Positions 27,647-36,399 of a DNA stretch of 64,000 nt are shown here, piece after piece. A program made the position numbers and the translations under genes. Each line of letters begins with the position of its first letter. Positions within the stretch are counted from its first letter, which is position 1. The notes under the pieces were generated by a model. That model was given only the letters and a program-made list of their open reading frames with translations, made no database searches and was not told the origin of the DNA. This DNA comes from Gammaproteobacteria bacterium RIFCSPHIGHO2_12_FULL_37_14 (GTDB lineage Bacteria > Pseudomonadota > Gammaproteobacteria > DSM-16500). The DNA lies in assembly GCA_001801485.1 (NCBI GenBank), contig MGXV01000024.1:18224-82223 (forward strand), written 5' to 3'.

Positions 27647-29539
27647 ATGACTGATTGGTCTGTACAGCAGGCCCGCGATATCTACCATATTGCCCAATGG
27701 AGTGATGGCTTCTTTGATATTGGCGAACAAGGAACGATTCAGGTTTATCCACATGGCCCACGTGAGCAAGCCGCTCATATTGATTTATTTGAATTATCAC
27801 AACATCTCAATAATCAAGGCATTCCTCTTCCCGTTCTGGTGCGTTTTACTGATATTTTAAAAAAGCGTATCAAAATATTAAATGATGCTTTTACGCAAGC
27901 CATGCAGGAAAATCAGTATCAAGGCTCGTACTTAAGTGCTTATCCTATTAAAGTTAACCAACAACGTCGTGTCGTCGAAACCATTCTGCAAAATGGCCAA
28001 GCGCCCGTAGGCTTAGAAACGGGCAGCAAACCGGAATTATTAGCTGCATTAGCAATTACTAATCAAACAGATGCCATGATTATTTGTAATGGTTATAAAG
28101 ATCGCGAATACATTCGCTTAGCATTAATTGGTCAACGTCTTGGACATCGCGTTCTGATCATTTTAGAAAAATTGACTGAACTCGCTTTCGTATTAGAAGA
28201 AGCTGACAAATTAAATATCGAGCCGATTTTAGGAGTAAGGGTAAGACTTTCTTCAATCAGCGAAGGAAAGTGGCAAAATTCTGGTGGTGAAAAATCAAAA
28301 TTTGGATTTTCTGCACCACAACTTTTACAAGTAGTTCAACAACTGCAATCACGAAATCGTTTACATTTATTGCAAGTTTTACATTTTCATTTCGGATCAC
28401 AGGTAGCTAACATTGCGCATATTCAACGCGCTATGCACGAAGGAGCGCGCTATTATGCTGGGTTACGCTCGTTAGGTGCGCCTATTAATATTGTTGATGT
28501 TGGCGGCGGGCTAGGCGTTGATTATGAAGGCACGCGCTCCCGCAGTTTTTGTTCCGTGAATTATACGATCCAAGAGTATGCAAATAATATTGTGTATACG
28601 CTTGCAGAGATTTGCGAACAACATTATCTACCTCATCCGCGCATCATCACTGAATCTGGTCGTGCCATTACGGCACATCATGCTTTACTCATTACAAACG
28701 TGATTGCTACTGAATCAGCCTGTGATTTAAGTAATCTTAAACCACCAGAAAAATCTGATATACCTATTTTGCATAGCTTATGGAATAGTTTTAATTATTT
28801 ATCTGAAAGTACTGTGCTTGAAATTTATCATGACATTTGCCATTGGATGTCTGAAATTCATACTATGTATATTCATGGTTTAATTGGTATTGAAAAACGT
28901 GCTTATGCAGAACAAGTTTATTTTGCCATTTGCTATCGATTACGTGATTTTCTGAAACCAAAAATACGCGCACATCGGGAAGTGAGTGATGAACTCAATA
29001 AAAAATTAGCTAATAAATTTGTTTGCAATTTTTCACTCTTTCAATCGTTACCAGATGCCTGGGCAATTGATCAAGTATTTCCAATTATGCCACTCTCTGG
29101 GCTTGACCAATTTCCCACTGAACATGGCATTTTACACGATATTACTTGTGATTCGGACGGCCGCATCAACAAATATGTCAATAATTACGGTTTAGAAAGT
29201 ACATTACCTTTGTTACCTTACGACACCAACCAACCCTATTTATTAGGTATTTTTTTGGTCGGCGCTTATCAAGAAATTTTGGGAGATTTGCATAACTTAT
29301 TTGGTGATACCAACTCAGTGCATGTTGAATTAACACCCGAAGGAAAATATCATCTTACTAATACCATTCACGGCGATACGGTTGAATCAACCTTGCGTTA
29401 CGTCGACTTCGATAAAAATTCATTAATGCAATCCTATCAACGACAACTCGAAAAAGCACAATTAAGCCCCGAAGAATGCAAAGAATTTTTAACTGATTTA
29501 GAAGTTGGGCTGGCTGGTTATACTTATTTTGAAGCGTAA
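27647..29539 (+). CDS. speA: biosynthetic arginine decarboxylase
   Basis: SpeA converts arginine to agmatine, the first step of the arginine route to putrescine. The 630-residue PLP enzyme has the lysine motif YPIKVNQQRR (99-108, Lys102), GLETGSKPELLAAL, the glycine-rich IVDVGGGLGVDYEGT and a late ITCDSDGR. Length is typical for the bacterial enzyme. It lies in an operon with the DHS-like gene and faces a convergent agmatinase, so the three genes together cover arginine, agmatine and putrescine with a further polyamine step. A strong terminator hairpin stands behind it. Confidence 0.97.
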   Translation: MTDWSVQQARDIYHIAQWSDGFFDIGEQGTIQVYPHGPREQAAHIDLFELSQHLNNQGIPLPVLVRFTDILKKRIKILNDAFTQAMQENQYQGSYLSAYPIKVNQQRRVVETILQNGQAPVGLETGSKPELLAALAITNQTDAMIICNGYKDREYIRLALIGQRLGHRVLIILEKLTELAFVLEEADKLNIEPILGVRVRLSSISEGKWQNSGGEKSKFGFSAPQLLQVVQQLQSRNRLHLLQVLHFHFGSQVANIAHIQRAMHEGARYYAGLRSLGAPINIVDVGGGLGVDYEGTRSRSFCSVNYTIQEYANNIVYTLAEICEQHYLPHPRIITESGRAITAHHALLITNVIATESACDLSNLKPPEKSDIPILHSLWNSFNYLSESTVLEIYHDICHWMSEIHTMYIHGLIGIEKRAYAEQVYFAICYRLRDFLKPKIRAHREVSDELNKKLANKFVCNFSLFQSLPDAWAIDQVFPIMPLSGLDQFPTEHGILHDITCDSDGRINKYVNNYGLESTLPLLPYDTNQPYLLGIFLVGAYQEILGDLHNLFGDTNSVHVELTPEGKYHLTNTIHGDTVESTLRYVDFDKNSLMQSYQRQLEKAQLSPEECKEFLTDLEVGLAGYTYFEA

Positions 29540-29570
29540 ATAGTAGATCGCAATGACGCTCCATCTTTTT

Positions 29571-29611
29571 ATCCATGAAAATTGTAAGTATAAGTTACAA
29601 TTTTCATGGAT
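29571..29611. terminator. bidirectional terminator-like hairpin between speA and agmatinase
   Basis: A perfect 17-base inverted repeat (ATCCATGAAAATTGTAA at 29571-29587 and its complement at 29595-29611) encloses a 7-base loop. It lies between the stops of speA (plus) and the agmatinase gene (minus). The stem is AT-rich and has no long T-run, so a pure Rho-independent role is not certain, but the place and the perfect symmetry fit a shared terminator. Confidence 0.75.
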
Positions 29612-29632
29612 AACCGCCATACTTGTCAAGCA

Positions 29633-30694
29633 TTAGTGTTCGTAGCTATATAATGTCCAACCGCATAGTTTATAAAGAAGACGAGCGGCTACATTTGCAT
29701 CCCATTCGCTAGCAGGATCAACCATCCCAGATGAGCTATGAGGCGTTATCTTACCTAACGATACTTCACTGAGATCAAAGCCGATAATTTTTCGTTTTGA
29801 CTGAATAATCTTTTTGAAAAGATAAAGCACTTCATTAAAATCTAACCCGCCAGGAACGGGAGTACCAGTATGCGGACAAAAGTGAGGGGCGAGCCCATCA
29901 ATATCAAAAGAAATATAAACCTCAGATCCTAAGTGCTGAATAATGTCGTCACACAAGCTAGACCAACTTCTACCAATCATTTTTTGTTCGGCAAGATCTG
30001 CATCAAAAAAGGTGCTAATACGAACAGAATTATTTTCAATAAATTTAGCTTCGTCTTCACAAAAATCACGAATACCGACTTGGATTAGTTTTTCTAAAGG
30101 AGTTTTAGTTATCACGTTATACATAATGGATGCATGTGAATACTCGAATCCTTCGTATGCCTGTCGCATATCAGCATGCGCATCAATATGAAGAACATGC
30201 ATGTTAGGATATTTTTCTAAAAATGATTGTATTCCACCAAATGGTATAGAATGATCGCCACCAATCAGCCCAACAAATTTATCTTGATTAAGCCATTTCT
30301 TGGTTTCGTTATAGATATATTTATTTAATTTTTCACTGTAATGATTCACCGCGTTCAGCGCAGCAAGAATATTTTTCTGGCTATCATCTATTTTTTCAGA
30401 AATGATTTTTAAAGCAGCTGTACGGGCTTTTGCATTCCATTCTTGTATATGTGGCGAATGTTCAAGCATAGCGATTCCTGCTTCAAAAAAATTTCCTAGA
30501 TCGCGATCATATAAATCAACTTGTTTACTTGCAGCAAAAATAGCTTGTGGACCGTAAAAAGTTCCTGATCCATAAGAAGTGGTTGCTTCCCATGCGACTG
30601 GGATGAGAATTAGTTTGGATTCTTCTACCGTAAATGGAAGACCAAAAATACCGGAATCTTTAGTGGCTGCTGCATTTGGATCAAAATGTGTCAT
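29633..30694 (-). CDS. speB: agmatinase / arginase-family ureohydrolase
   Basis: A 353-residue ureohydrolase with the full two-manganese site: GGDHSIPFG, HIDAHADMRQAYEG and SFDIDGLAPHFCPHTGTP, followed by PVPGGL. With speA next door, agmatine to putrescine plus urea is the most likely reaction. The DIDGLAPHFCPHTGTP type is the form I associate with the agmatinase branch found in Bacteroidetes rather than E. coli SpeB, so this copy may have come by transfer. It converges with speA and is divergent from tgt, whose start is about 80 bases away. Confidence 0.88.
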   Translation of the reverse strand: MTHFDPNAAATKDSGIFGLPFTVEESKLILIPVAWEATTSYGSGTFYGPQAIFAASKQVDLYDRDLGNFFEAGIAMLEHSPHIQEWNAKARTAALKIISEKIDDSQKNILAALNAVNHYSEKLNKYIYNETKKWLNQDKFVGLIGGDHSIPFGGIQSFLEKYPNMHVLHIDAHADMRQAYEGFEYSHASIMYNVITKTPLEKLIQVGIRDFCEDEAKFIENNSVRISTFFDADLAEQKMIGRSWSSLCDDIIQHLGSEVYISFDIDGLAPHFCPHTGTPVPGGLDFNEVLYLFKKIIQSKRKIIGFDLSEVSLGKITPHSSSGMVDPASEWDANVAARLLYKLCGWTLYSYEH

Positions 30695-30773
30695 GTTCTT
30701 TGCTCGTATGCTAATATGTCAACGCATTGCGCTGCCAAAACGAAGAGTAACAACAAAAAATGCAGGTTACCTG

Positions 30774-31925
30774 ATGACAACATTCCAATCAATGCTTATT
30801 AAAAAACATCCAAATTTACCTGCAAGAGTCATGCGTATGCTAACCCCTCATGGGGAAGTGCTAACACCAACATTTATGCCAGTCGGCACTCGAGCCATGT
30901 TAAATTATGTGACGCCTAGCGATCTGGTTGCTAATGGTAGTCAGCTTATTTTAGGTGGTAATACCTACCACATGTTATGTGCTCCTGGGATGGAAGTAAT
31001 TGAGCGTGTAGGCGGAATGCACAAATTCATGGGCTGGCCACAAGCCATGTTAACAGATAGTGGTGGTTTTCAAGTATTCAGCTTATCTAAGAAAGGATCC
31101 ATTTGTATTATCGATGACGATGGGGCAGTCTTCAAACATCCTCTAACAGGAAAAATTATTCATCTGAATCCGCAAACTTCCATACAAACGCAAAAAATCA
31201 TTGGGGCAGATATCATCATGGCATTCGACCAATGCACGCCAGAAGAAGGTGGTCGCGAAATTGCATTAGCAGCACTTGATCGTACACATCGCTGGTTAGT
31301 TTTATCTAAACAAGAACACGATAAAAACTCTTTTTCTCGTTATGGATTTCAGCAAGCGCTATTTGGCATTATACAAGGTGGTAGTTTTAGAGATTTACGA
31401 GAACAGAGTACAGAATTTATTTTGCAACAAGATTGTGATGGCATTGGAATAGGCGGTGAAGTCATTGGCTTTGATATGGTAAAAACATGTGAAATTATTG
31501 ATTGGGTTCGACCATTATTACCTGAAAACAAAGTACGTTACACTATGGGTGTTGGTCTTGATCCACAAGATTTAATCAATGTAGTTGCGAAAGGTATTGA
31601 TATTTTTGATTGCGTCGCACCAACACGAAATGCACGTCACGGTACTTTATATTATGGTGAGATCGTCGAACAGGATGGCTGGCTAGCGTTTAAAAATAAG
31701 GATGAAAGATGCCGTATTTTGATTAAAAAAAATGAATATTCCAAAGATGAAAATCCCATTATGCCTAATTGCCTTTGCTACACTTGCAAACATTTTTCAC
31801 GCGCTTATCTACACTATCTTTTCAAAGAAGGCTTAATCGCTTATTTTCATTTAGCTAGCATTCATAATCTTCATGTCATGCAAACCGTCTGTACCCGCAT
31901 GCGAAATATCTTATTAAGAGATTAA
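30774..31925 (+). CDS. tgt: queuine tRNA-ribosyltransferase
   Basis: Tgt swaps guanine-34 for the queuosine precursor preQ1 in GUN-anticodon tRNAs. The 383-residue protein has NTYHM, LTDSGGFQVFSLSK, GGSFRDLREQS, GIGIGGEVIG, the nucleophile region IFDCVAPTRNARHG and a zinc site in CLCYTCKHFSRAYLH. The start is set at 30774, because the longer frame from 30579 runs through the neighbouring agmatinase gene. queA, yajC and secDF, its usual neighbours, are not here, so this copy stands alone. Confidence 0.96.
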   Translation: MTTFQSMLIKKHPNLPARVMRMLTPHGEVLTPTFMPVGTRAMLNYVTPSDLVANGSQLILGGNTYHMLCAPGMEVIERVGGMHKFMGWPQAMLTDSGGFQVFSLSKKGSICIIDDDGAVFKHPLTGKIIHLNPQTSIQTQKIIGADIIMAFDQCTPEEGGREIALAALDRTHRWLVLSKQEHDKNSFSRYGFQQALFGIIQGGSFRDLREQSTEFILQQDCDGIGIGGEVIGFDMVKTCEIIDWVRPLLPENKVRYTMGVGLDPQDLINVVAKGIDIFDCVAPTRNARHGTLYYGEIVEQDGWLAFKNKDERCRILIKKNEYSKDENPIMPNCLCYTCKHFSRAYLHYLFKEGLIAYFHLASIHNLHVMQTVCTRMRNILLRD

Positions 31926-31939
31926 ACTCTGCTTAGAAC

Positions 31940-32863
31940 TTAGGGCGATGTTTTTTTCATGTGGGCAATTTCAGGCTTTTGATTATCCATCTGCTTAACT
32001 GCTATGAATCGAAGATACTCATAATAAATTTGACATAAACGTCCTTGTGACAAAGCCTTAAGATAAGGGTTTAATTTTTCAGCCAACACTTTTCCATTTA
32101 ACAAAGCTTGAAGCTTTTGTGCAGCTGAAATTTTTACACTTCCCGAAAAACCAAAATGAAAAAAATTAAAAAGGGTTCTTATATAGAGTGGTTCAGTATC
32201 TCGTTTTTCACGATAATCATCAAGTTTAGCATCAATCGCTATATAGTTTAATAATTGACGGTAGGCTGGCACCCCCATTTCAGTATCAGTTAATACTAAT
32301 CCAATATTTTTACAAATGCTTAAAGTATTGTTTAATGCCGCTCTTAGTTCAATATTGGCATAAATATTATTTGCTAGGACTAAAATAAATTGATATCCCT
32401 TAAAAGAAGCACTTAATTTTGTTAATTTTTTTAATTGCTGTTGCTCTGTCAAATAATAGATTAAAATATCTTTATTATCTGCTGGCCTATCTTGTTTTAA
32501 TGTATCTCGATTGAAACCACGGATAATTATGTTTAGATTCGCTTTGTTGATACTCGATTTGCCAATAAGATACGGTAAAATAAAAATCGCCTCATCTGAA
32601 CGAAATGAATTAATTTCAATTAAATCTAAAGTGGATAATAACTCACACTCATCTAGATACTCTCGTAATTGTCCAGGCAAAGGATTATGTAAATTTTTGA
32701 ACTTTTCAGGACGTACGATAGCTAAATCACCCATCTTTTGTTTAAACTTAGTGGAAAAGGATTGATTAAAAAATAAATTGTAACATTTGAAGTTTTTAAC
32801 TTGATCTTGTGTCGATAAATTAATTAAAGCGGTGTTTTCTTGATGAAGACGTTCTGATCGCAT
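31940..32863 (-). CDS. unknown protein
   Basis: The protein is about 307 residues, soluble by sequence, without signal peptide. A middle part (LSTLDLIEINSF, then LNIIIRGFN) has a leucine-rich rhythm and the C-terminal half is helical and basic. I do not recognise a family. The ATG at 32863 is set by GGAGAGGAAAAT directly before it. It converges with tgt (14 bases between stops). The character is like other species-specific proteins of intracellular Legionellales. Confidence 0.7.
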   Translation of the reverse strand: MRSERLHQENTALINLSTQDQVKNFKCYNLFFNQSFSTKFKQKMGDLAIVRPEKFKNLHNPLPGQLREYLDECELLSTLDLIEINSFRSDEAIFILPYLIGKSSINKANLNIIIRGFNRDTLKQDRPADNKDILIYYLTEQQQLKKLTKLSASFKGYQFILVLANNIYANIELRAALNNTLSICKNIGLVLTDTEMGVPAYRQLLNYIAIDAKLDDYREKRDTEPLYIRTLFNFFHFGFSGSVKISAAQKLQALLNGKVLAEKLNPYLKALSQGRLCQIYYEYLRFIAVKQMDNQKPEIAHMKKTSP

Positions 32864-33005
32864 ATTTTCCTCTCCATAGGATTTTGTATAATAAAAAGTA
32901 TTGATGTATTCCAACTCACCTATCCTTTATCACTTCTTATTTGCTTACTCTCACAAATCTAAGTAGCATAAAACAGATATCTAGAAATAACACTAAAGGA
33001 ATAGC

Positions 33006-33440
33006 ATGTTAGCACCTACTTTCGAAATGGATCTGCAAATGATATTTCGAGTTGTTCTCGCTTGTTTACTCGGTTGCTTAATCGGTTGGGAAAGAGAACG
33101 ACATCGCAATATTGTTTCGGCTGGTATACGAACTTATGGTGCAATTGCTTTAGGTTCATGTGTCTTTGGGATTCTAAGCTATTTTGTCACCTCTGCAGAT
33201 CCATCACGAATTGCCGCTCAAGTGGTCACTGGTATCGGATTTTTAGGTGGCGGCATCATTTTTCGCCAAGGTGATTATGTGACTGGCTTAACTACTGCCG
33301 CTACCTTATGGGCAACGGCTGCCGTTGGTTTAGCCGTTGCATTTGGTTTATATTTTGTTGCTGCTACCATTACCATTCTATTATTTCTCCTACTGTATCT
33401 CCCGCGTTTAGCTTGGTGGAAAAAGATCTCCGCAAAATGA
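33006..33440 (+). CDS. MgtC/SapB family membrane protein
   Basis: A 144-residue membrane protein with four hydrophobic segments and the MgtC core: CLLGCLIGWERE, GIRTYGAIALGSCVFG, VVTGIGFLGGGIIF and LTTAATLWATAAVGLA. MgtC proteins are needed for growth at low magnesium and in macrophages in several pathogens. The C-terminal soluble domain of long MgtC is absent, so this is the short MgtC/SapB form. AAAGGA before the ATG supports the start. Confidence 0.9.
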   Translation: MLAPTFEMDLQMIFRVVLACLLGCLIGWERERHRNIVSAGIRTYGAIALGSCVFGILSYFVTSADPSRIAAQVVTGIGFLGGGIIFRQGDYVTGLTTAATLWATAAVGLAVAFGLYFVAATITILLFLLLYLPRLAWWKKISAK

Positions 33441-33494
33441 TCTCGAATTTGGTATTAAAGTCTGTCCCGCAATAGAGTTTCTTGCTAGTTTAAT

Positions 33495-33815
33495 CTAGGT
33501 GAATATACGCTTAATTAATTCTTGCAACTCACCCGCCTCATGCATTTCAGCAATAATATCACTACCGCCAATAAATTCTCCCTTAATATACAACTGCGGA
33601 ATAGTTGGCCAATTCGAGTAAACTTTAATGCCATGGCGAATCGCTTCATCTTGCAGCACATCTACTGTTGTAAATTTTGCGCCATATGATTTTAAAATAT
33701 TAACTGCGCGTGCCGAAAAACCGCATTGTGGTAGCTCAGCATTTCCCTTCATATAAAGAATAATATCGTTCTCTGCAATTTGTTGCTTAATTTTGTCTTG
33801 AATATTCATGCGCAC
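33495..33815 (-). CDS. grxD: monothiol glutaredoxin (CGFS type)
   Basis: A 106-residue monothiol glutaredoxin with the active site PQCGFSARA and the glutathione-binding NWPTIPQLYIKGEFIGGSDI. CGFS glutaredoxins carry and transfer [2Fe-2S] clusters. It stands as the last gene of the suf operon, 16 bases after sufT, which fits a role in cluster hand-over. Confidence 0.95.
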   Translation of the reverse strand: MRMNIQDKIKQQIAENDIILYMKGNAELPQCGFSARAVNILKSYGAKFTTVDVLQDEAIRHGIKVYSNWPTIPQLYIKGEFIGGSDIIAEMHEAGELQELIKRIFT

Positions 33816-33831
33816 CTCTTTTAGTCACGTT

Positions 33832-34371
33832 CTATAATAATCCTAGCTGCAATTTCGCTACTTCACTCATTTTTTCTTTATTCCAAGGAGGATCAAATAC
33901 CAATTCAATATGCACATCCGTCACCCCATGAACTTGTTGCAATTTATCCTTTATTTCATCAACTAATACTGGTCCCATGCCACAACCCGATGCCGTCAAT
34001 GTCATGATGACTTCAACTCGAAAATCATTCATACCCAGAGGCAATACTCGACATTCATACACCAAGCCAAGATCCACAATATTCACTGGAATTTCTGGAT
34101 CATAACAAGTTTTCATTTGCTCCCAAAGCTTATCTTCTAATGAACCTTCCATTTCATTAATATTGGGATTCTCTAAAATAACCAAACCCAGTGCATCGCC
34201 ATCTTTACCTGCAACACGCAATAAATTGCCGTGCACATAGACTGTGTAGGAATTTCCCAATGCTTGTGTCACCACGACTTGGGTACCGGCTTGTAAACTC
34301 ACTGTTTCGCCAGATGGAATTAATGTAGCATTCACTGTTTTTATTACTTCGATTGGTGTTTCGCGTTTCAC
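33832..34371 (-). CDS. sufT: Fe-S cluster assembly factor SufT (DUF59/MIP18)
   Basis: The 179-residue protein has the DUF59 motif DPEIPVNIVDLGLVYE and LTASGCGMGPVLVDEIK, with the conserved cysteine, and ends in a family-typical FDPPWNKEKMSE. SufT-type proteins assist maturation of Fe-S enzymes. It lies between sufA and grxD in the same direction. Confidence 0.93.
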   Translation of the reverse strand: MKRETPIEVIKTVNATLIPSGETVSLQAGTQVVVTQALGNSYTVYVHGNLLRVAGKDGDALGLVILENPNINEMEGSLEDKLWEQMKTCYDPEIPVNIVDLGLVYECRVLPLGMNDFRVEVIMTLTASGCGMGPVLVDEIKDKLQQVHGVTDVHIELVFDPPWNKEKMSEVAKLQLGLL

Positions 34372-34379
34372 AAGCTACC

Positions 34380-34718
34380 TCACTCAATATGAAAACTTTC
34401 CCCACAACCACAACGTCCCGCCTCATTTGGATTATTAAATACTAATTTTTTTTGTTTTAATCCCGCTTTTTCTTCTTCTACATAATCAATTGTTATTCCT
34501 TCAAATAAATGTGCCCATAATGGATCAATAAATATTTTTATGCCGTCATGCTCAATAACGATATTCTGTGCTTTTTCTTCCATAAGAATAGTAGGCAAAT
34601 AAGCGTAGCCTGAACATCCAGTTTTTTTTATTGTTAAACCAAATCCAATACCATTCTCTTTGGCAAGATTTTTTTTAATATACTCACTTGCTGCGGACGT
34701 CAAGGTAATCATATTCAT
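34380..34718 (-). CDS. sufA: Fe-S assembly A-type carrier protein
   Basis: A 112-residue HesB/IscA-family protein with the three cluster-binding cysteines, one in KKTGCSGYAY and two in the C-terminal GRCGCGESF. It accepts clusters from the SufBCD scaffold and passes them on. The start ATG overlaps the sufU stop by one base, so the pair is coupled. Confidence 0.95.
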   Translation of the reverse strand: MNMITLTSAASEYIKKNLAKENGIGFGLTIKKTGCSGYAYLPTILMEEKAQNIVIEHDGIKIFIDPLWAHLFEGITIDYVEEEKAGLKQKKLVFNNPNEAGRCGCGESFHIE

Positions 34719-35164
34719 TACTCCGTACTCACTGGCTTGTTTTCATCTTCTAAAGCAGCTTTCAAGGTATGCCAAGCTAGCGTGGCGCATTTTACTCGAA
34801 TAGGAAATGCTGCTACTCCCGCAAAGATTGCTAATTTTCCCAAATTATTTTGCGGATTTTTTTCATTTCCCTGGGTAACTAAATGATGAAAATCCTCAAA
34901 TAGTCGTTCTATTTCTTTGACTGTTTTTCCTTTTATGGATTCCGTCATTAAAGAAGCCGATGCCACTGAAATGGCACAACCTGTTCCCTCAAAACAAACC
35001 TCCTCCACCACGCCATTTTGTTCAAATACCTGCAATATTAATTGGTCGCCACATAATGGATTATGTCCCGCATGCTGATGATTAGCATGTTGCAAGACCC
35101 CTCTATTGCGAGGATTTTTTCCATGATCAATAATCATTTCTTGATAAAGTTCCCGCAACAACAT
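34718..35164 (-). CDS. sufU: SufU-type Fe-S scaffold / sulfur-transfer protein
   Basis: A 148-residue IscU/SufU-fold protein with three ligands in HNPLCGDQL, GTGCAISVASASLMTE and RVKCATLAWHTL. SufU receives sulfur from SufS. Its presence in place of SufE is usual in Firmicutes and also seen in some Legionellales. It overlaps sufS by one base. Confidence 0.94.
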   Translation of the reverse strand: MLLRELYQEMIIDHGKNPRNRGVLQHANHQHAGHNPLCGDQLILQVFEQNGVVEEVCFEGTGCAISVASASLMTESIKGKTVKEIERLFEDFHHLVTQGNEKNPQNNLGKLAIFAGVAAFPIRVKCATLAWHTLKAALEDENKPVSTE

Positions 35165-36399
35165 TAGCCTAATAACCTCTTAGTCAAGTGAATCGCCTGG
35201 ATTGCTACATCAATCTCTTGTTCGGTATTGTAGACACCAAACGAAATTCTTACCGTTGCTGGAATATTAAAACGTTCCATGAGTGGCATAGCACAATGAT
35301 GACCCGCCCGCACAGCAATTCCTTCATGATCTAATACCGTTCCTACATCGTGTGGATGAATACCATCTAATACAAAAGAAATCACTCCAATCTTGGGATG
35401 AGCGGTACCAATCGTTCGTAAACCAGAAATTTCTGCAAATTTCTTTTCGGCATAGTTTAATAATGCCTGATCGTGAGAATAAATATTTGTTATTCCAATC
35501 TCATGGATATATTGAATAGCCGCATTTAAACCTATCGCGCCAGCAATATTGGGCGTACCCGCTTCAAATTTTTGCGGGCATGTTGCAAAACTTATCTTGG
35601 AAAAAGATACTGTCTCAATCATTCCGCCTCCGCCCTGATAAGGCGGCATGGCAGCTAATAAAGTATTTTTGCCGTACAATACACCTACACCCGTTGGGCC
35701 GTACAATTTGTGTGCGGAAAAAACATAGAAATCGCAATTAATATCTTGTACATCAACAACGGTATGAGCAATGGCTTGTGCGCCATCGAGCAACACAGGA
35801 ACAGCATGAGCATGCGCCACTTCTACCATTTTTTTCACCGGATTAATGGTACCCATTACATTAGAAGCATGGGCAAGCGCCACCAATTTTGTGCGGGATG
35901 AAAATAGTTGTTGATAAACATTGATATCCAACTCGCCGGAATCAGTCACTGGAATCACTTTAATGACCAAACCTATTTGTTGTTTAAGCAAATACCATGG
36001 AACAATATTGGAATGATGTTCCATCTCGCTCAGTATTACCTCATCGCCTGCTTGCCATCTCGATCGACCATAACTTTGCGCAATTAAATTAATCGCATCT
36101 GTTGTGCTATGTACAAACACAATTTCATCTGCATGAGCAGCATTGATAAATTTTTTTACCTGTTGTCGCGCATTTTCATAAAGCTGTGTTGAACGCTCAC
36201 TTAATTCATAAATGCCACGATGGATATTAGCGTAATCATTCATATAAAACTGTGACATTGCTTCAATAACTTGCCGTGGTTTTTGAGATGATGAAGCACT
36301 ATCTAGATATGTCATGGGTTTTCCGCGATTTTGTTGCTGCAATGCTGGAAAATCACGAGATAAATTTAAATAAATAGGATGATTGATAGCAACATTCAT
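35164..36399 (-). CDS. sufS: cysteine desulfurase SufS
   Basis: A 411-residue class V aminotransferase-type PLP enzyme. Motifs are YLDSASSSQKP, the PLP lysine in FSAHKLYGPTG and the catalytic-cysteine loop RAGHHCAMPLM. It makes persulfide from cysteine for the Suf scaffold. It overlaps sufD by four bases. Confidence 0.96.
   Translation of the reverse strand: MNVAINHPIYLNLSRDFPALQQQNRGKPMTYLDSASSSQKPRQVIEAMSQFYMNDYANIHRGIYELSERSTQLYENARQQVKKFINAAHADEIVFVHSTTDAINLIAQSYGRSRWQAGDEVILSEMEHHSNIVPWYLLKQQIGLVIKVIPVTDSGELDINVYQQLFSSRTKLVALAHASNVMGTINPVKKMVEVAHAHAVPVLLDGAQAIAHTVVDVQDINCDFYVFSAHKLYGPTGVGVLYGKNTLLAAMPPYQGGGGMIETVSFSKISFATCPQKFEAGTPNIAGAIGLNAAIQYIHEIGITNIYSHDQALLNYAEKKFAEISGLRTIGTAHPKIGVISFVLDGIHPHDVGTVLDHEGIAVRAGHHCAMPLMERFNIPATVRISFGVYNTEQEIDVAIQAIHLTKRLLG

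Noticed and set aside
30579..30773. Longer N-terminus of tgt
   Set aside because: It runs inside the opposite-strand agmatinase gene and does not match the Tgt start.
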